Assembly: GCA_963765285.1 (NCBI GenBank)
Contig: CAVXVR010000006.1
Location: 62,001-126,000 of the forward strand
Direction: 5' to 3'
DNA length: 64,000 bases
Source of the DNA: CAVWZH01 sp963765285
GTDB taxonomy: Bacteria; Acidobacteriota; Terriglobia; Terriglobales; Acidobacteriaceae
Position 1 is the first letter of the stretch, and each line of letters begins with the position of its first letter. The position numbers were made by a program, and so were the translations under genes. The notes under the pieces are model-generated. The model made no database searches. It was not told the origin of the DNA and worked only from the letters and a program-made list of their open reading frames with translations. Shown here piece by piece: positions 1 to 9,473 of the stretch.

Positions 1-79
1 GTGTCAGCGACGGAACGCCGAAGCGCTCGCTGGTCACGCGATCAATCTCGCGCATCTCTGCTGCGGTAACGATTTTCAT
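1..79 (-). CDS. nnr: NAD(P)H-hydrate epimerase / dehydratase, N-terminus only
   Basis: Only the first 26 codons are in the window; the gene continues past base 1. The ATG lies at 77-79 on the minus strand. The visible peptide begins MKIVTAAEMREIDR, the usual opening of the YjeF N-terminal domain, which epimerises damaged NAD(P)H hydrates. In most bacteria this domain is fused to an ADP/ATP-dependent NAD(P)H-hydrate dehydratase, but that part cannot be seen here. The call rests on this short conserved start alone. Confidence 0.7.
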   Translation of the reverse strand, partial: MKIVTAAEMREIDRVTSERFGVPSLT

Positions 80-87
80 GGCGGAGT

Positions 88-180
88 GAATCAGCCGCGA
101 AGCGGCGCTGGAACGCAGCCCACGGCGCAAGCCGTGGGTAACCTGACAGAAAACCAAGCCCCGGAGGGGCGAAAGAATAA
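88..180. repeat. Cluster of short GC-rich hairpins
   Basis: Three small palindromes follow each other between the epimerase start and the permease stop: CAGCCGC/GCGGCGCTG near 92-110, CCCACGGC-GCAA-GCCGTGGG near 118-137, and GCCCC-GGA-GGGGC near 158-170. No coding frame is evident. From memory, hairpins of this kind are frequent between genes in Acidobacteriota; whether they act in transcription or as REP-like elements is inference. Confidence 0.45.
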
Positions 181-227
181 TTGCCTACAAGCGCGATTAA
201 GGCCGCCCTATGCCCACTCACTCAAAA

Positions 228-1859
228 TCAATCCGCCATGGTCGGGGTCGGCGTTGGTTTCGGCTTGGGATCCCGCGCCCGCAAGGCCTGCACCTTGCTG
301 TGATGGCGGCTGTAAGTGAAATAAATCACCAATCCGATAGCCAGCCAGATAATGAGCCGAGCCCAGTTCACCCACCCCAGCTTGTACATCATGTATCCGT
401 TCGAGATGACGCCAAGGATAGGAATCAATGGCACCCACGGCGTGCGGAAAGGCCGCGGCTGACCAGGGTTGGTGTAGCGCAACACCATCACGGCCACCGA
501 GACAATCACAAATGCCAGCAGCGTGCCGATGTTCACCATTTTTCCAATGTCGTCGATCGGCGTCACGCTGCCCACGATCGCCGCCAGCAGGCCCACAAGA
601 ATCGTATTCTTCCATGGAGTGCGAAATTTGGGATGAACCGCCGCGAAAAATTTCGGGGGCAGGAGGCCGTCATTGGCCATGGCGTAGAGCACGCGCGTCT
701 GGCCGAGCAACATCACCAACATCACGCTGGTCAGACCCGCCAGTGCCCCCAGGGTAATGATCTGCGACGCGGTCGTCAGTCCACGGTCTAAGAACGCCAC
801 CGCGACCGGCGCTTCGATGTTGATTTGCTGCCAGCGCACCATCCCGGTCAGCACGCCCGCCACGGCGATGTACAAAACCGTACAGATTGCCAGCGACGCA
901 ATCATGCCGATGGGCAAATCTCTCTGGGGATTCTTCGCCTCCTGTGCCGTGGTCGAGACCGCGTCGAAGCCAATGTAAGCGAAGAATATATAGGCGGCGC
1001 CCGCTCCAATTCCCGCAAAGCCGTGGGGTGCGTACGAGTGCCAGTCGGTACCCCAGTTCGCGGTGTTGATGTAACGGGAGCCCAGCGCGATAACGAAAAG
1101 TACAACCGATACCTTGACCGCGACGATGCCTGTGTTAAAGCGCGCGCTCTCTTTGATCCCGATGACGAGAATCGTCGTAATCACCAGCGCGATAAGGAAG
1201 GCCGGAAGGTTAAACCCTATCTCCGCCCCAAACAGGTGCGGCGCACCCAGCAACTCATGCGCCCGTTGCAGTAATTCGGGCGACTGTGCGCCGACAAGCG
1301 CTGTGACCTTATCGAGAAAAGCCTGCGTGCCCGGCACCAGCGAGGAGTCCACCGCCTGCGCCATCTGCCGCGCCACAATATTTTCAGCGGTTTTCAGCGC
1401 GGTCCAGTGATCGTAAGCCAGCCAGAGCGGCATTTTGATGTGGAAAATATTCAGCAGCGCAATGAAGTGGTTCGACCACCCCGAAGACACTGTGCTCGCG
1501 CCCATGGCGTATTCCAGCGTGAGGTCCCAGCCGATAATCCAGGCCATCAACTCGCCCAGTGTGGCATAGGCGTAGGTGTAGGCGCTGCCCGCGAGCGGAA
1601 TCATGGCAGCAAACTCGGCATAACAGAGGCCGGCAAACGTGCATCCCAGCCCGGACAGCACGAATGAAAGCGTGAGGCCCGGACCTGCATACTGCGCGCC
1701 CAGTCCCACCATGACAAAAATGCCGGCGCCGATGATCGCGCCCACACCCAGCGCGGTGAGTTGAAAAACTCCCAACGTCCGTTTCAGGCTGTGCTCACCC
1801 GTCTCCCGCGATTCCTCCATCAGCAGGTTCAGCGGCTTGGTTGCCAGCAGATTTCCCAT
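228..1859 (-). CDS. APC-family cationic amino acid permease
   Basis: This 543-residue integral membrane protein probably imports amino acids. After a short cytoplasmic N-terminus it has the APC signature GVGAIIGAGIFV around residues 40-50, then about 12-14 hydrophobic segments, and it ends in a charged proline/lysine-rich tail. Segments such as PLAGSAYTYAYATLGE and FFAYIGFDAVSTTAQEA match the cationic amino acid transporter branch (bacterial YfnA/CAT type). Its length fits the 14-helix CAT subfamily rather than the 12-helix one. It follows another APC permease by 19 bases on the same strand, so the two probably form one transcript. The exact substrate cannot be read from sequence. Confidence 0.88.
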   Translation of the reverse strand: MGNLLATKPLNLLMEESRETGEHSLKRTLGVFQLTALGVGAIIGAGIFVMVGLGAQYAGPGLTLSFVLSGLGCTFAGLCYAEFAAMIPLAGSAYTYAYATLGELMAWIIGWDLTLEYAMGASTVSSGWSNHFIALLNIFHIKMPLWLAYDHWTALKTAENIVARQMAQAVDSSLVPGTQAFLDKVTALVGAQSPELLQRAHELLGAPHLFGAEIGFNLPAFLIALVITTILVIGIKESARFNTGIVAVKVSVVLFVIALGSRYINTANWGTDWHSYAPHGFAGIGAGAAYIFFAYIGFDAVSTTAQEAKNPQRDLPIGMIASLAICTVLYIAVAGVLTGMVRWQQINIEAPVAVAFLDRGLTTASQIITLGALAGLTSVMLVMLLGQTRVLYAMANDGLLPPKFFAAVHPKFRTPWKNTILVGLLAAIVGSVTPIDDIGKMVNIGTLLAFVIVSVAVMVLRYTNPGQPRPFRTPWVPLIPILGVISNGYMMYKLGWVNWARLIIWLAIGLVIYFTYSRHHSKVQALRARDPKPKPTPTPTMAD

Positions 1860-1878
1860 CCCTTTGGTTTCTCCTCGC

Positions 1879-3447
1879 TTAGGCTGATGTTGGGGCCGAA
1901 CCCTCTGGCGCGCTTCTCGACCAAATGTAGTACACCGGAATTCCCAGCAGCACGATGATCAATCCCGGCCAAGTGTACTGCGGTTTGTAGCGCAATAGTA
2001 CGACATCTATGAACAAGGCCATCACAATATAAATCGCCGGAAGTACCGGGTAACCAATCGCCCGATAGGGCCGGGGCGCGTCGGGATGCGTGCGGCGCAG
2101 CACGAACAATCCCAGAATCGTGAGGATGTAGAACACCAGCACGGCAAAGATGATGTAGTCCAAAAGCTGTCCGTAGCTTCCGGAAACGCAGAGTATGCAG
2201 GTCCAAACCATCTGCACCATCAGCGAGACGGCAGGCGTCTTATAAGTAGGATGCAGCTTCGCCACGCTGCGGAAGAACAGGCCGTCCTTGGCCATAGCGT
2301 AATAAACTCGCGCCCCCGCCAGAATCAGCCCATTGGCGCAGCCGAAGCCGGAGAGCAGGATCGCAAAAGCCATGAGCCGCCCTCCGGCGGAGCCGAACAT
2401 CTGGGTCATCACTGCCGTTGCCACACGATCCTCGGAGGCGTACTTGATTCCGCGCTCGAGGATCGTGGTTCCCGTGGCGCTGCCATCGAGCGGCAACACG
2501 TTCAGATAGACAAAATTGCAGGCGATGTAGAGCGCGATCACCACGCCAGTGCCCAGGGCCAGAGACAATGGCAAATTGCGGCTGGGATTTTTCACTTCCC
2601 CGGCGGTGAACGTAACGTTGTTCCACGCGTCCGCGGAAAACAGCGAGCCCACCTGGGCAACGGCCAGCACGGTCAGCGTCGAGACCAGAACTCCGCCGCC
2701 GATGTCGTGCATCGCGCCCAGCCCGGCGTGGCGCCAGAAGTTGCCCTGAAAGTTGGCGGCGAGCGCTTGCGCATTGCGTCCAATGAACAAGCCCAGCAGA
2801 GCAAGCCCGAGCAGCGCCGAAACCTTTGCAAAAGTAAAAATATTTTGAATCAGCGCGCCGGTCTTAACCCCAAAAATATTGATAATCGATAAAGCTATGA
2901 CCACCAGAATCGCCATCAGATTCTGCGTGTTCAACCCAACATCCATGTTGCCGAGAACCATCGGGCCAATATGAATCGGCGGCACTTTCCAGAAGTGCAG
3001 AATCCAGTTGCTCGACGAGATGGACGGAAAGAAGATTCCCAGGAACTTGCCGAAGGCCACACCAACAGCCGCGATCGTGCCGGTCTGGATCACCAGAAAC
3101 AGCGTCCAGCCGTAGAGAAATCCCCAGACCGGGCCCAGCGCCTCGCGCAGGTAAACGTACTGCCCGCCAGCCCGCGGCATCATGGCGGCTAATTCGCCAT
3201 AGCTTAACGCCCCGACGATGGTGAGGAAGCCCGTAACCAGCCAGGCCCCAATCAGCAGAGCCGGGGAATTTACTTCGCGGGCAATTTCCGCCGAAACAAT
3301 GAAAATGCCGGAGCCGATCATCGACCCCATTACCAGCATGCTGGAACTGGTCAGCCCCAGGGCTTTGACCAGTTCTTTATCTTGATGGCTGTGGATCTCC
3401 CAGTCGCTGGCAATGGTAGGAATTGGTGGCTTGGTCTCTGTGCCCAC
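1879..3447 (-). CDS. APC-family amino acid permease (LAT/SteT-like)
   Basis: This is a 522-residue multi-spanning transporter. The helix-1 signature GSMIGSGIFIVSAEIA and the helix-3 region MMPRAGGQYVYLREALGP place it near the LAT/SteT amino acid exchangers. The chosen start is the GTG at 3447, because it has an AGGAG four bases upstream; the open frame extends nine codons further to a GTG at 3474 that nearly abuts the thiE stop. It lies between thiE and the CAT-type permease. It belongs to a different subfamily from the downstream permease, so this is not a recent duplication. The substrate is unknown. Confidence 0.85.
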   Translation of the reverse strand: MGTETKPPIPTIASDWEIHSHQDKELVKALGLTSSSMLVMGSMIGSGIFIVSAEIAREVNSPALLIGAWLVTGFLTIVGALSYGELAAMMPRAGGQYVYLREALGPVWGFLYGWTLFLVIQTGTIAAVGVAFGKFLGIFFPSISSSNWILHFWKVPPIHIGPMVLGNMDVGLNTQNLMAILVVIALSIINIFGVKTGALIQNIFTFAKVSALLGLALLGLFIGRNAQALAANFQGNFWRHAGLGAMHDIGGGVLVSTLTVLAVAQVGSLFSADAWNNVTFTAGEVKNPSRNLPLSLALGTGVVIALYIACNFVYLNVLPLDGSATGTTILERGIKYASEDRVATAVMTQMFGSAGGRLMAFAILLSGFGCANGLILAGARVYYAMAKDGLFFRSVAKLHPTYKTPAVSLMVQMVWTCILCVSGSYGQLLDYIIFAVLVFYILTILGLFVLRRTHPDAPRPYRAIGYPVLPAIYIVMALFIDVVLLRYKPQYTWPGLIIVLLGIPVYYIWSRSAPEGSAPTSA

Positions 3448-3475
3448 GGGGCTCCTAATATTTCGTGGCCCCACT

Positions 3476-4087
3476 TTACCCCAATATCCGCAAAAATTCC
3501 TCTGCCGATTTGCGGGGGTCCCGTAACAAATCGGATATCACAGCCACCGAATCCGCCCCCGCCTCAAGCACCGAAAGGCAATTCACCCGCGTAATCCCGC
3601 CGATTGCGACGAGCGGCTTGCGCGTTAAAGACCGAGCCTGGCGCACTCCCTCGAGACCAATCACCGGATCAGGACGATCTTTGCTGGTGGTCGAAAATAC
3701 TGGCCCCACAGCAATATAATCGGAAGAAGTTCGATCGGCCTCCACCACCTGGGCGGGGTTGTGAGTTGAAACCCCCAGCCACAAATCAGGTCCGATGACT
3801 TTTCTGGCTCCTTCCGGTGAGAGGTCATCCTGCCCCACATGCACTCCGTCGAATTCCGCCGCTACCGCGAGATCCGGCCGGTCGTTCATGATCAGTTTGA
3901 TCGAGGTGCCCAGCAGCCGCCTTAATTCCCGCGCTTGCTCCAGCATCTCTCGCGCGTTGCCGCTCTTGTCACGATATTGCAGCAGCCAGCACCCCCCTGC
4001 GACTAATTCCCGCGCAAACCCAGCCGCATTCCCTCGGGGCAAAAAGCCCGAATCAACCACGGGATAAAGAAGCGGGGGCCTGATCAT
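3476..4087 (-). CDS. thiE: Thiamine-phosphate synthase
   Basis: ThiE joins the thiazole and pyrimidine (HMP-PP) moieties to make thiamine monophosphate. The 203-residue product has the TIM-barrel family motifs: QYRDKSGNAREM for pyrophosphate binding, IMNDRPDLA, VHVGQDDL, SDYIAVGPVFSTTSK, and VAIGGIT near the C-terminus. The start is the ATG at 4087, giving MIRPPLLYPVVD; the frame stays open 40 codons further but that extension looks non-coding. No other thi genes are nearby and no TPP riboswitch was recognised upstream. The stop almost touches the permease frame. Confidence 0.93.
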   Translation of the reverse strand: MIRPPLLYPVVDSGFLPRGNAAGFARELVAGGCWLLQYRDKSGNAREMLEQARELRRLLGTSIKLIMNDRPDLAVAAEFDGVHVGQDDLSPEGARKVIGPDLWLGVSTHNPAQVVEADRTSSDYIAVGPVFSTTSKDRPDPVIGLEGVRQARSLTRKPLVAIGGITRVNCLSVLEAGADSVAVISDLLRDPRKSAEEFLRILG

Positions 4088-4128
4088 AAGCGCTGACCTA
4101 ACTTTGCCTTGGCCAGGTATCGGCCAGA

Positions 4129-4156
4129 AACTGAGAACTGACATCTGAGAACTGCG
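4129..4156. repeat. Short 7-base-period repeat
   Basis: Four degenerate heptamers (AACTGAG, AACTGAC, ATCTGAG, AACTGCG) run in tandem upstream of thiE. They belong to the heptamer-array style found at several other intergenic sites of this window. The remaining intergenic sequence to 4318 shows no clear signal other than being a divergent promoter region. Confidence 0.5.
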
Positions 4157-4318
4157 GTTAACGAATCCGTTCGTCCTGGTCAACCGATTGTGTCCGCAGT
4201 CACACAAAAAGGCTGCCCGAGTCTGGCGTCTTTTGCAAGGATCGGGGCGATAGTTCCCTCACGTATTTGTCAGTGTCACAAATGACGTATATCCTTCTGT
4301 TTCGATTGCCGGAGTGAT

Positions 4319-7300
4319 ATGGCAGTCAAACTGACCTTTACGCATTACCGAATCATCGCGGTCGCCCTGGCCGTCTCCATCGTCTCGCTCGGCATCAGCC
4401 TGAAGTATTTCCGGCGGACTTTCCCTGAGGCCAGCCTTGAATTGCGGGTGAACCGCACGGACTCCGGGTCGATTGCGTTGAAATTTCTAGCCGACCGCGG
4501 ATTTCCCCTCGACCGTTATCGTCACACCGCCATTTTCGATGTCGACGATTACGCCAAGCTCTACCTTGAACAGACGCAAGGTCTGGAACGCCTAAACCAA
4601 CTGACCGCCGGCCCGGTTCACCTCTGGCGCTGGTCGAATCGCTGGTTCAAACCGCAACAGCAGGAGGAATTCAGCGTCGATGTGGCGCCCGCCGGCCAGG
4701 TGGTGGGCTTCAACCACGTGATCCCGGAAAACCAGGCCGGGAAAAATCTCGACGGCGACAGCGCTCGCGGGATCGCGGAAGCCTTCTTAGCTCAGACCAT
4801 GAAGCGGGACCTGAGCGACCTGGAACTGCTGGAATCCCAGAGCAACAAGCGTCCTGCCCGCACCGACCACGTTTTCACCTGGAAGCAAAAGAGCGTCGTC
4901 CTGGGCGAAGGAAGTCTGCGCATTTCGGTGTGGATCAGCGGTGATGCGGTCTCAGGCTATTCTGAGTTCGTCAAAATTCCCCAAGAATGGAGCCGCGCCT
5001 ACCAAAAGCTCCGATCACGCAACGAGACGGCACAAGAAGTGGATGAGGTATTTTTCTATCTCCTCAGCATCGCCATGGTAGTCATGTTGATCCTGCGGCT
5101 GCGGGATCGTGACGTACCGGTGCGGACCGCAGTCGGTTTTGCGATCGTAGGGGCGATCCTGTATTTTCTCAGCCGGCTGAATGATTTCCCGCTGGCCGAG
5201 TCTTCCTATCGCACCACCGAGTCCTACTCCAGTTTCGTAGCGAGTTATTTTGGCGGCAGCACTCTGGCCGCCCTGGGCGTGGCTGTATTCATCTTCTTCC
5301 TCGTAGGGACGGCGGAACCTGAATACCGCCATGGTTTTCCTCGCCTGATTTCACTGAGGCGCTATCTCACCTGGAAGGGATTGCGCACCAGGTCATTTTT
5401 CCTGGCCAACGTAGTGGGCCTCACGCTGGCGTTCTTTTTCTTCGGTTACCAGACCGTCTTTTATTTCTGCGCTAACAAACTCGGCGCCTGGGCCCCCTCG
5501 GATATTCCCTTCACCAACCAGCTCAACACAGCCATTCCCTGGGTCGCAGTGCTTTTTGGAGGATTTCTTCCGGCGGTCTCCGAAGAGATGCAGTTCCGGG
5601 CATTCGCTGTGCCCTTTCTCGCCAGGCTGGTGCGCTCTCTGCCGGTCGCGATCGTGCTGGCGGCATTCAATTGGGGATTTCTGCACTCCGCCTATCCCAA
5701 CGAACCGTTTTTCATTCGCGGACTCGAAGTCGGGCTGGGCGGCATCATCATTGGCTTCGTGATGTTGCGCTTTGGAATCGTGGCCACCCTGATCTGGCAC
5801 TATTCCGTGGACGCGCTCTATTCCGCCTTCCTCTTGATCCGCTCTCCCAATCACTACGTCATGGCCTCGGGAGCACTCACCGCAGGAATTATGCTGGTCC
5901 CGCTGCTTGTGGCGCTGCTCTGCTACCTCCGGACGGGCACTTTCGAAGATGAGGCAGCCCTCGAAAATGCCGCGCAGAGCGGCCCACAACCAGCGCCTCA
6001 AGGAGAGCCAGAAGCCCCTCCGGTGGCCATCACCTACCGAGCGCTATCCCGGCAACGCCTTGCGCTGGCCGTCGCTTTGATCGTGGTCTTCGTCGCCGTG
6101 GCATCGGTTCCAGTCTACCGGTTCGGCGAAGGGATCAAGATCCGCATGACGGCCCGGGACGCGCTTCGGTCTGCGGACGCGTATTTGCGACGCCAAGGGA
6201 TCGACTCTGCCAACTATCGCCACGTCGTCCAACTCTTCGGCAACGTGCAGTCTTTTGCCATTCGCTACATGGTCGAGCATGTTTCGGTCAAGCAGGCGGA
6301 TCAGATCTATCGCCGCGCCACGCAAATGCTCGGCTGGGAGGTCCGTTATTTCCGCCCTCTGGAAATAGAAGGACATCGCATCCTGTTCGATCCCACTAAC
6401 GGCGATTTCGTGGATCACCGCCAGTCGCTGGCCGAAGATGCTCCCGGTGCGTCGCTCGAGCCGAGTGAGGCTCGTGCGCTGGCGGAAAAAGCCCTCGTGG
6501 AACACGGCTACAAAGTCTCCGACTTCGAGTTAAAGGATTGGCACGGGGAGAAGCGCAAGGCCCGCGAAGACTACACGTTCGAATGGCAGGCGAAACCGGG
6601 CGATCCACGAAACGTAGCTGACGCGCTCTATCTCACCCAGGTAGGCATCGCCGGCAACCAGGTGGTCAGCGTATCCGACCGGTTCAAGTTGCCCGAAGAC
6701 TGGGAGCGGCGGCAACGAACCACGGGCCTGATCAACTCCACCCTCAGCCTGGCGGGAGCACTGCTGAGCATAATCATCGCCGCCAGGGTAATTATTCTTT
6801 TTGTGTCGCAACTGCGTGCCAGCCGGCTTCCATGGCGTAGTACTGCAGGGATAGGCGCCGCGATGGCCGTTCTGATCCTGCTCTCCGAAGTGAACGGATT
6901 GCCGACGATCGAACGGTCATATTCCACCTCGATCCCCCTCAGCACTTTCTGGCTCCAAACCGGCATTCGTCTTCTGCTTTCGCCGATTCTGAGCGGCCTG
7001 GGGATTTGGCTGCTGGCGGCTCTCGCCCTCAGCCTCTTTCCGGAAGCGCAAAATCTGTTGCGGCGTTCGGTTCCGGGTGCGTGGCGCCGGGACGCGGCCT
7101 TGGCCGCCGTTCTAAGCCTGACTCTGGCTGCCGCATTCGACAACCTGAGCGCGATTTTGACCTGGTATCGGCCCACTTATTTTCCGCCCCAGATCAATCT
7201 GGTTCCCGGTTACTTCAACACCTGGTCGCCGGCGCTCGATGCTTTGTGTTCGGCCATCCTCGGCTCTGTTCTGGCCACCGCGATGTTGGGAGTTGCCATC

Positions 7301-7678
7301 GCAATATTTCAGTCAGGCTGGAGTCGCCGGGCGTGGTGGTTCTGGTTGGCAGTATTGCTCGTGCTGATTGCGCTGGGTCCGGCAGACGCACATTCGTTCC
7401 GCGAGTTTGCTATCTCCTGGAGCTACAGCGCCTTCTCGTTTTCCGCCACACTTCTTATTTTGGCCGTGTTCTTTCGTGACAACGTGCTGGCCTATCTCGC
7501 ATCGAGCTTCTGCCTGATGGTGGCAAAGCCAATCGAGAATTTGCTGTCTCAAGGAGCAAAAGTCTACCAATGGAACGGTGTTGCGCTCGCAGCGCTGTCA
7601 TTAATGATTCTTGGATGGCTGTTGCTGAGCAAAACCGCGCCCCAAGCGCCTGCGTTGGGCGAAGTCGAAGGGACGTGA
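4319..7678 (+). CDS. CPBP-family membrane protease with duplicated architecture
   Basis: This 1119-residue polytopic membrane protein contains an Rce1/CPBP-type intramembrane glutamic protease core in its first half. Glu422-Glu423 and Arg427 form the EExxxR motif, WGFLH ends at His456, and HYSVD supplies the third motif. Each half starts with a transmembrane helix and an extracytoplasmic alpha/beta region of about 200 residues, followed by several helices. The halves align over several landmarks: RYRH/NYRH, DHVFTWKQK/DYTFEWQAK, KIPQEWSR/KLPEDWER and LNDFPLAESSYRT/VNGLPTIERSYST. The second half lacks the catalytic residues. The CPBP fold cleaves prenylated proteins or processes peptides in relatives; the substrate here is unknown. 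It is a single-gene unit diverging from thiE. Confidence 0.85.
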   Translation: MAVKLTFTHYRIIAVALAVSIVSLGISLKYFRRTFPEASLELRVNRTDSGSIALKFLADRGFPLDRYRHTAIFDVDDYAKLYLEQTQGLERLNQLTAGPVHLWRWSNRWFKPQQQEEFSVDVAPAGQVVGFNHVIPENQAGKNLDGDSARGIAEAFLAQTMKRDLSDLELLESQSNKRPARTDHVFTWKQKSVVLGEGSLRISVWISGDAVSGYSEFVKIPQEWSRAYQKLRSRNETAQEVDEVFFYLLSIAMVVMLILRLRDRDVPVRTAVGFAIVGAILYFLSRLNDFPLAESSYRTTESYSSFVASYFGGSTLAALGVAVFIFFLVGTAEPEYRHGFPRLISLRRYLTWKGLRTRSFFLANVVGLTLAFFFFGYQTVFYFCANKLGAWAPSDIPFTNQLNTAIPWVAVLFGGFLPAVSEEMQFRAFAVPFLARLVRSLPVAIVLAAFNWGFLHSAYPNEPFFIRGLEVGLGGIIIGFVMLRFGIVATLIWHYSVDALYSAFLLIRSPNHYVMASGALTAGIMLVPLLVALLCYLRTGTFEDEAALENAAQSGPQPAPQGEPEAPPVAITYRALSRQRLALAVALIVVFVAVASVPVYRFGEGIKIRMTARDALRSADAYLRRQGIDSANYRHVVQLFGNVQSFAIRYMVEHVSVKQADQIYRRATQMLGWEVRYFRPLEIEGHRILFDPTNGDFVDHRQSLAEDAPGASLEPSEARALAEKALVEHGYKVSDFELKDWHGEKRKAREDYTFEWQAKPGDPRNVADALYLTQVGIAGNQVVSVSDRFKLPEDWERRQRTTGLINSTLSLAGALLSIIIAARVIILFVSQLRASRLPWRSTAGIGAAMAVLILLSEVNGLPTIERSYSTSIPLSTFWLQTGIRLLLSPILSGLGIWLLAALALSLFPEAQNLLRRSVPGAWRRDAALAAVLSLTLAAAFDNLSAILTWYRPTYFPPQINLVPGYFNTWSPALDALCSAILGSVLATAMLGVAIAIFQSGWSRRAWWFWLAVLLVLIALGPADAHSFREFAISWSYSAFSFSATLLILAVFFRDNVLAYLASSFCLMVAKPIENLLSQGAKVYQWNGVALAALSLMILGWLLLSKTAPQAPALGEVEGT

Positions 7679-7898
7679 GGTGTAGGCGCGAGCGTCCCCG
7701 CTCGTCGCTTGAAATTTCGTGCGTCTCTTGAAATGGCCAATAGGAATTCCCCAACGAAACCCCATAGCCACCTCAAGTGCTATCCTACGCACATCGTTTG
7801 GCCCTGCGGAATCAGGGCAGGCACTCAGCGGCGCGACCAGCTGAGCACAAATCCCGGCGGTCGAATTCCACAATTGCCTTACGATTTGGAAAGCCGAC

Positions 7899-9270
7899 AT
7901 GGCTACCCCGGCCAAACTCGCGATCGTCCATAGAAACACGGAATCGCGGCACCTCGACCAGATCGAGTCGGTGGTTCAGGGTGGAGGCCCGGGATCTGAT
8001 CTTGAAGAAGTATCGCCTTCCTGGCGAAGATGCACGGCTGAACTCCTTATCGACCCTGGTAGCCGCGCGGCTCCCCATATCGTAACCGAGAGCGAACTCA
8101 GGGTTTCTCGCGAACCAGTCGGCAAGAGTAATCGCCTGTGCCCAGGAAGAAGTCGATCGTCTTTATGCGATCGTCCGCCAGGAGGGATATGTCGTTTTGT
8201 TGTGCAATACCGACGGAATCGCGATTCATCACCGCGGCGATGAAGCGCAGGCCGATCAGTTCAAATACTGGGGCATCTGGGTGGGAGGAGTCTGGTCGGA
8301 AAAAGTCGAAGGCACAAATGGCATCGGCACCTGTATCGCCGAAGAGCGGCCGGTACTTGTCCATCGGGACCAGCATTTTCGCGCCCGCCATATCGGCCTG
8401 AGCTGTGCCGGCGCGCCCATCTTTGATCCCAACGGCAGGCTCGCTCTGGTACTGGACTCTTCGTCGATGACCTCCGACCGATCGCATACCCTGGCTTTGG
8501 CTGCGACCAAGGTTGCCGCACGTGCTGTGGAAGAGCGACTGTTTCGCGAGTCGTTTCGCAACCTGTGGACCATCGCGGCCGCTCCCTTCGACGACAGCAG
8601 TCCGGCTCTACTTCTGGCCGTAGATACCGACCTGCGGATCGCCGGAGCCGACCGGGCGGCACGCACAGCCTTGGGTCTGAATGATGAAAATCTAGCTGGC
8701 GGAGTGCCTCTATCGACTGCGTTCCACTATGATCGGTCGGTTTTTCGCTGCCATCGCGAACAGGATGTCGCGGCCCTTTTTACCGGCGTCGGCACCGGTG
8801 AGTCATGGCATGTGTTGATTACCCCTCCGCTCTGCGGGTCGAGAGGTTGGCGTTCTCCAGCGGATGTAGCCATTCATTCACGGCCCAGGATCAGCATGCT
8901 CCGGAACACACCCGTACCGGAGCCCCCACCGCTCAATCGCGGCGGCCTCTCACCGGCGCGCACCCACCGGATCTGCGAATACATCAATTCCAATCTTGAA
9001 CAGAACATAAGACTCGAATCGCTGGCGGAAATGGCCGGATTGTCGATCCACCATTTCGCGCGCGCCTTCAAGCAGTCGGTGGGCATGCCGCCCCATTGCT
9101 ACGTGCTGCAACGCCGCATCGAGCACGCTCAGCAAATGCTCCGCAATACTGAGCTTCCGCTGTCGGAAATCGCACTCTCAGCAGGATTTTCTGACCAGAG
9201 CCACCTTGCCCGACATTTCCGCCGGATCACGGGCACCTCCCCCAGCGCAATCCGCTGGGCTCAAAGATAA
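7899..9270 (+). CDS. GAF (AcoR-type) plus AraC helix-turn-helix regulator, frameshifted
   Basis: The frame from ATG 7899 encodes an AcoR-like N-terminus (SWRRCTAELLIDP, then HIVTESELRVSREP) but runs off near 8120. The matching continuation EEVDRLYAIVRQEGYVVLL is in the +1 frame, which then stays intact to 9270; within that frame the first start candidate is TTG 8197. One extra base between about 8105 and 8130 explains this. The continuation holds the GAF domain (EGTNGIGTCIAEERPV), a short linker, and a C-terminal AraC-type double HTH (about the last 100 residues, LAEMAGLSIHHFARAFK and IALSAGFSDQSHLARHFR). AcoR-type GAF domains normally head sigma-54 activators, so the AraC fusion is less usual. 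A small-molecule sensor activator is likely; the ligand is unknown. Confidence 0.75.
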
Positions 9271-9281
9271 GTCGTTTTATT

Positions 9282-9383
9282 TCAATTATTTAAGATTTCC
9301 GCGCGTGCTCCATTCTCGCAAACCATCGCTTCATAATTGAGCAAAAACGTTCCGGGCGTGGCGAAATCGTCCAAGACCCGCAT
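9282..9383 (-). CDS. Possible 33-residue small protein
   Basis: An ATG at 9383 is preceded by AGGAGG with a five-base spacer (GCGCC), one of the strongest ribosome binding sites in the window. It encodes 33 residues starting MRVLDDFATPGTFLLNYE and ends at TGA 9282. It lies antisense in the gap between the GAF/AraC regulator and the histidine kinase. I do not recognise the product. It could be a genuine small protein or peptide, or a chance ORF; only the ribosome binding site and its intergenic position support it. Confidence 0.35.
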   Translation of the reverse strand: MRVLDDFATPGTFLLNYEAMVCENGARAEILNN

Positions 9384-9473
9384 GGCGCCCTCCTGACAAT
9401 ATCCCCTCATGCTCACGACCGTCACAGCAAGCAGAAAGGAAGAAAACCTGACTTGCAGAAGCGAGGATCTGTC

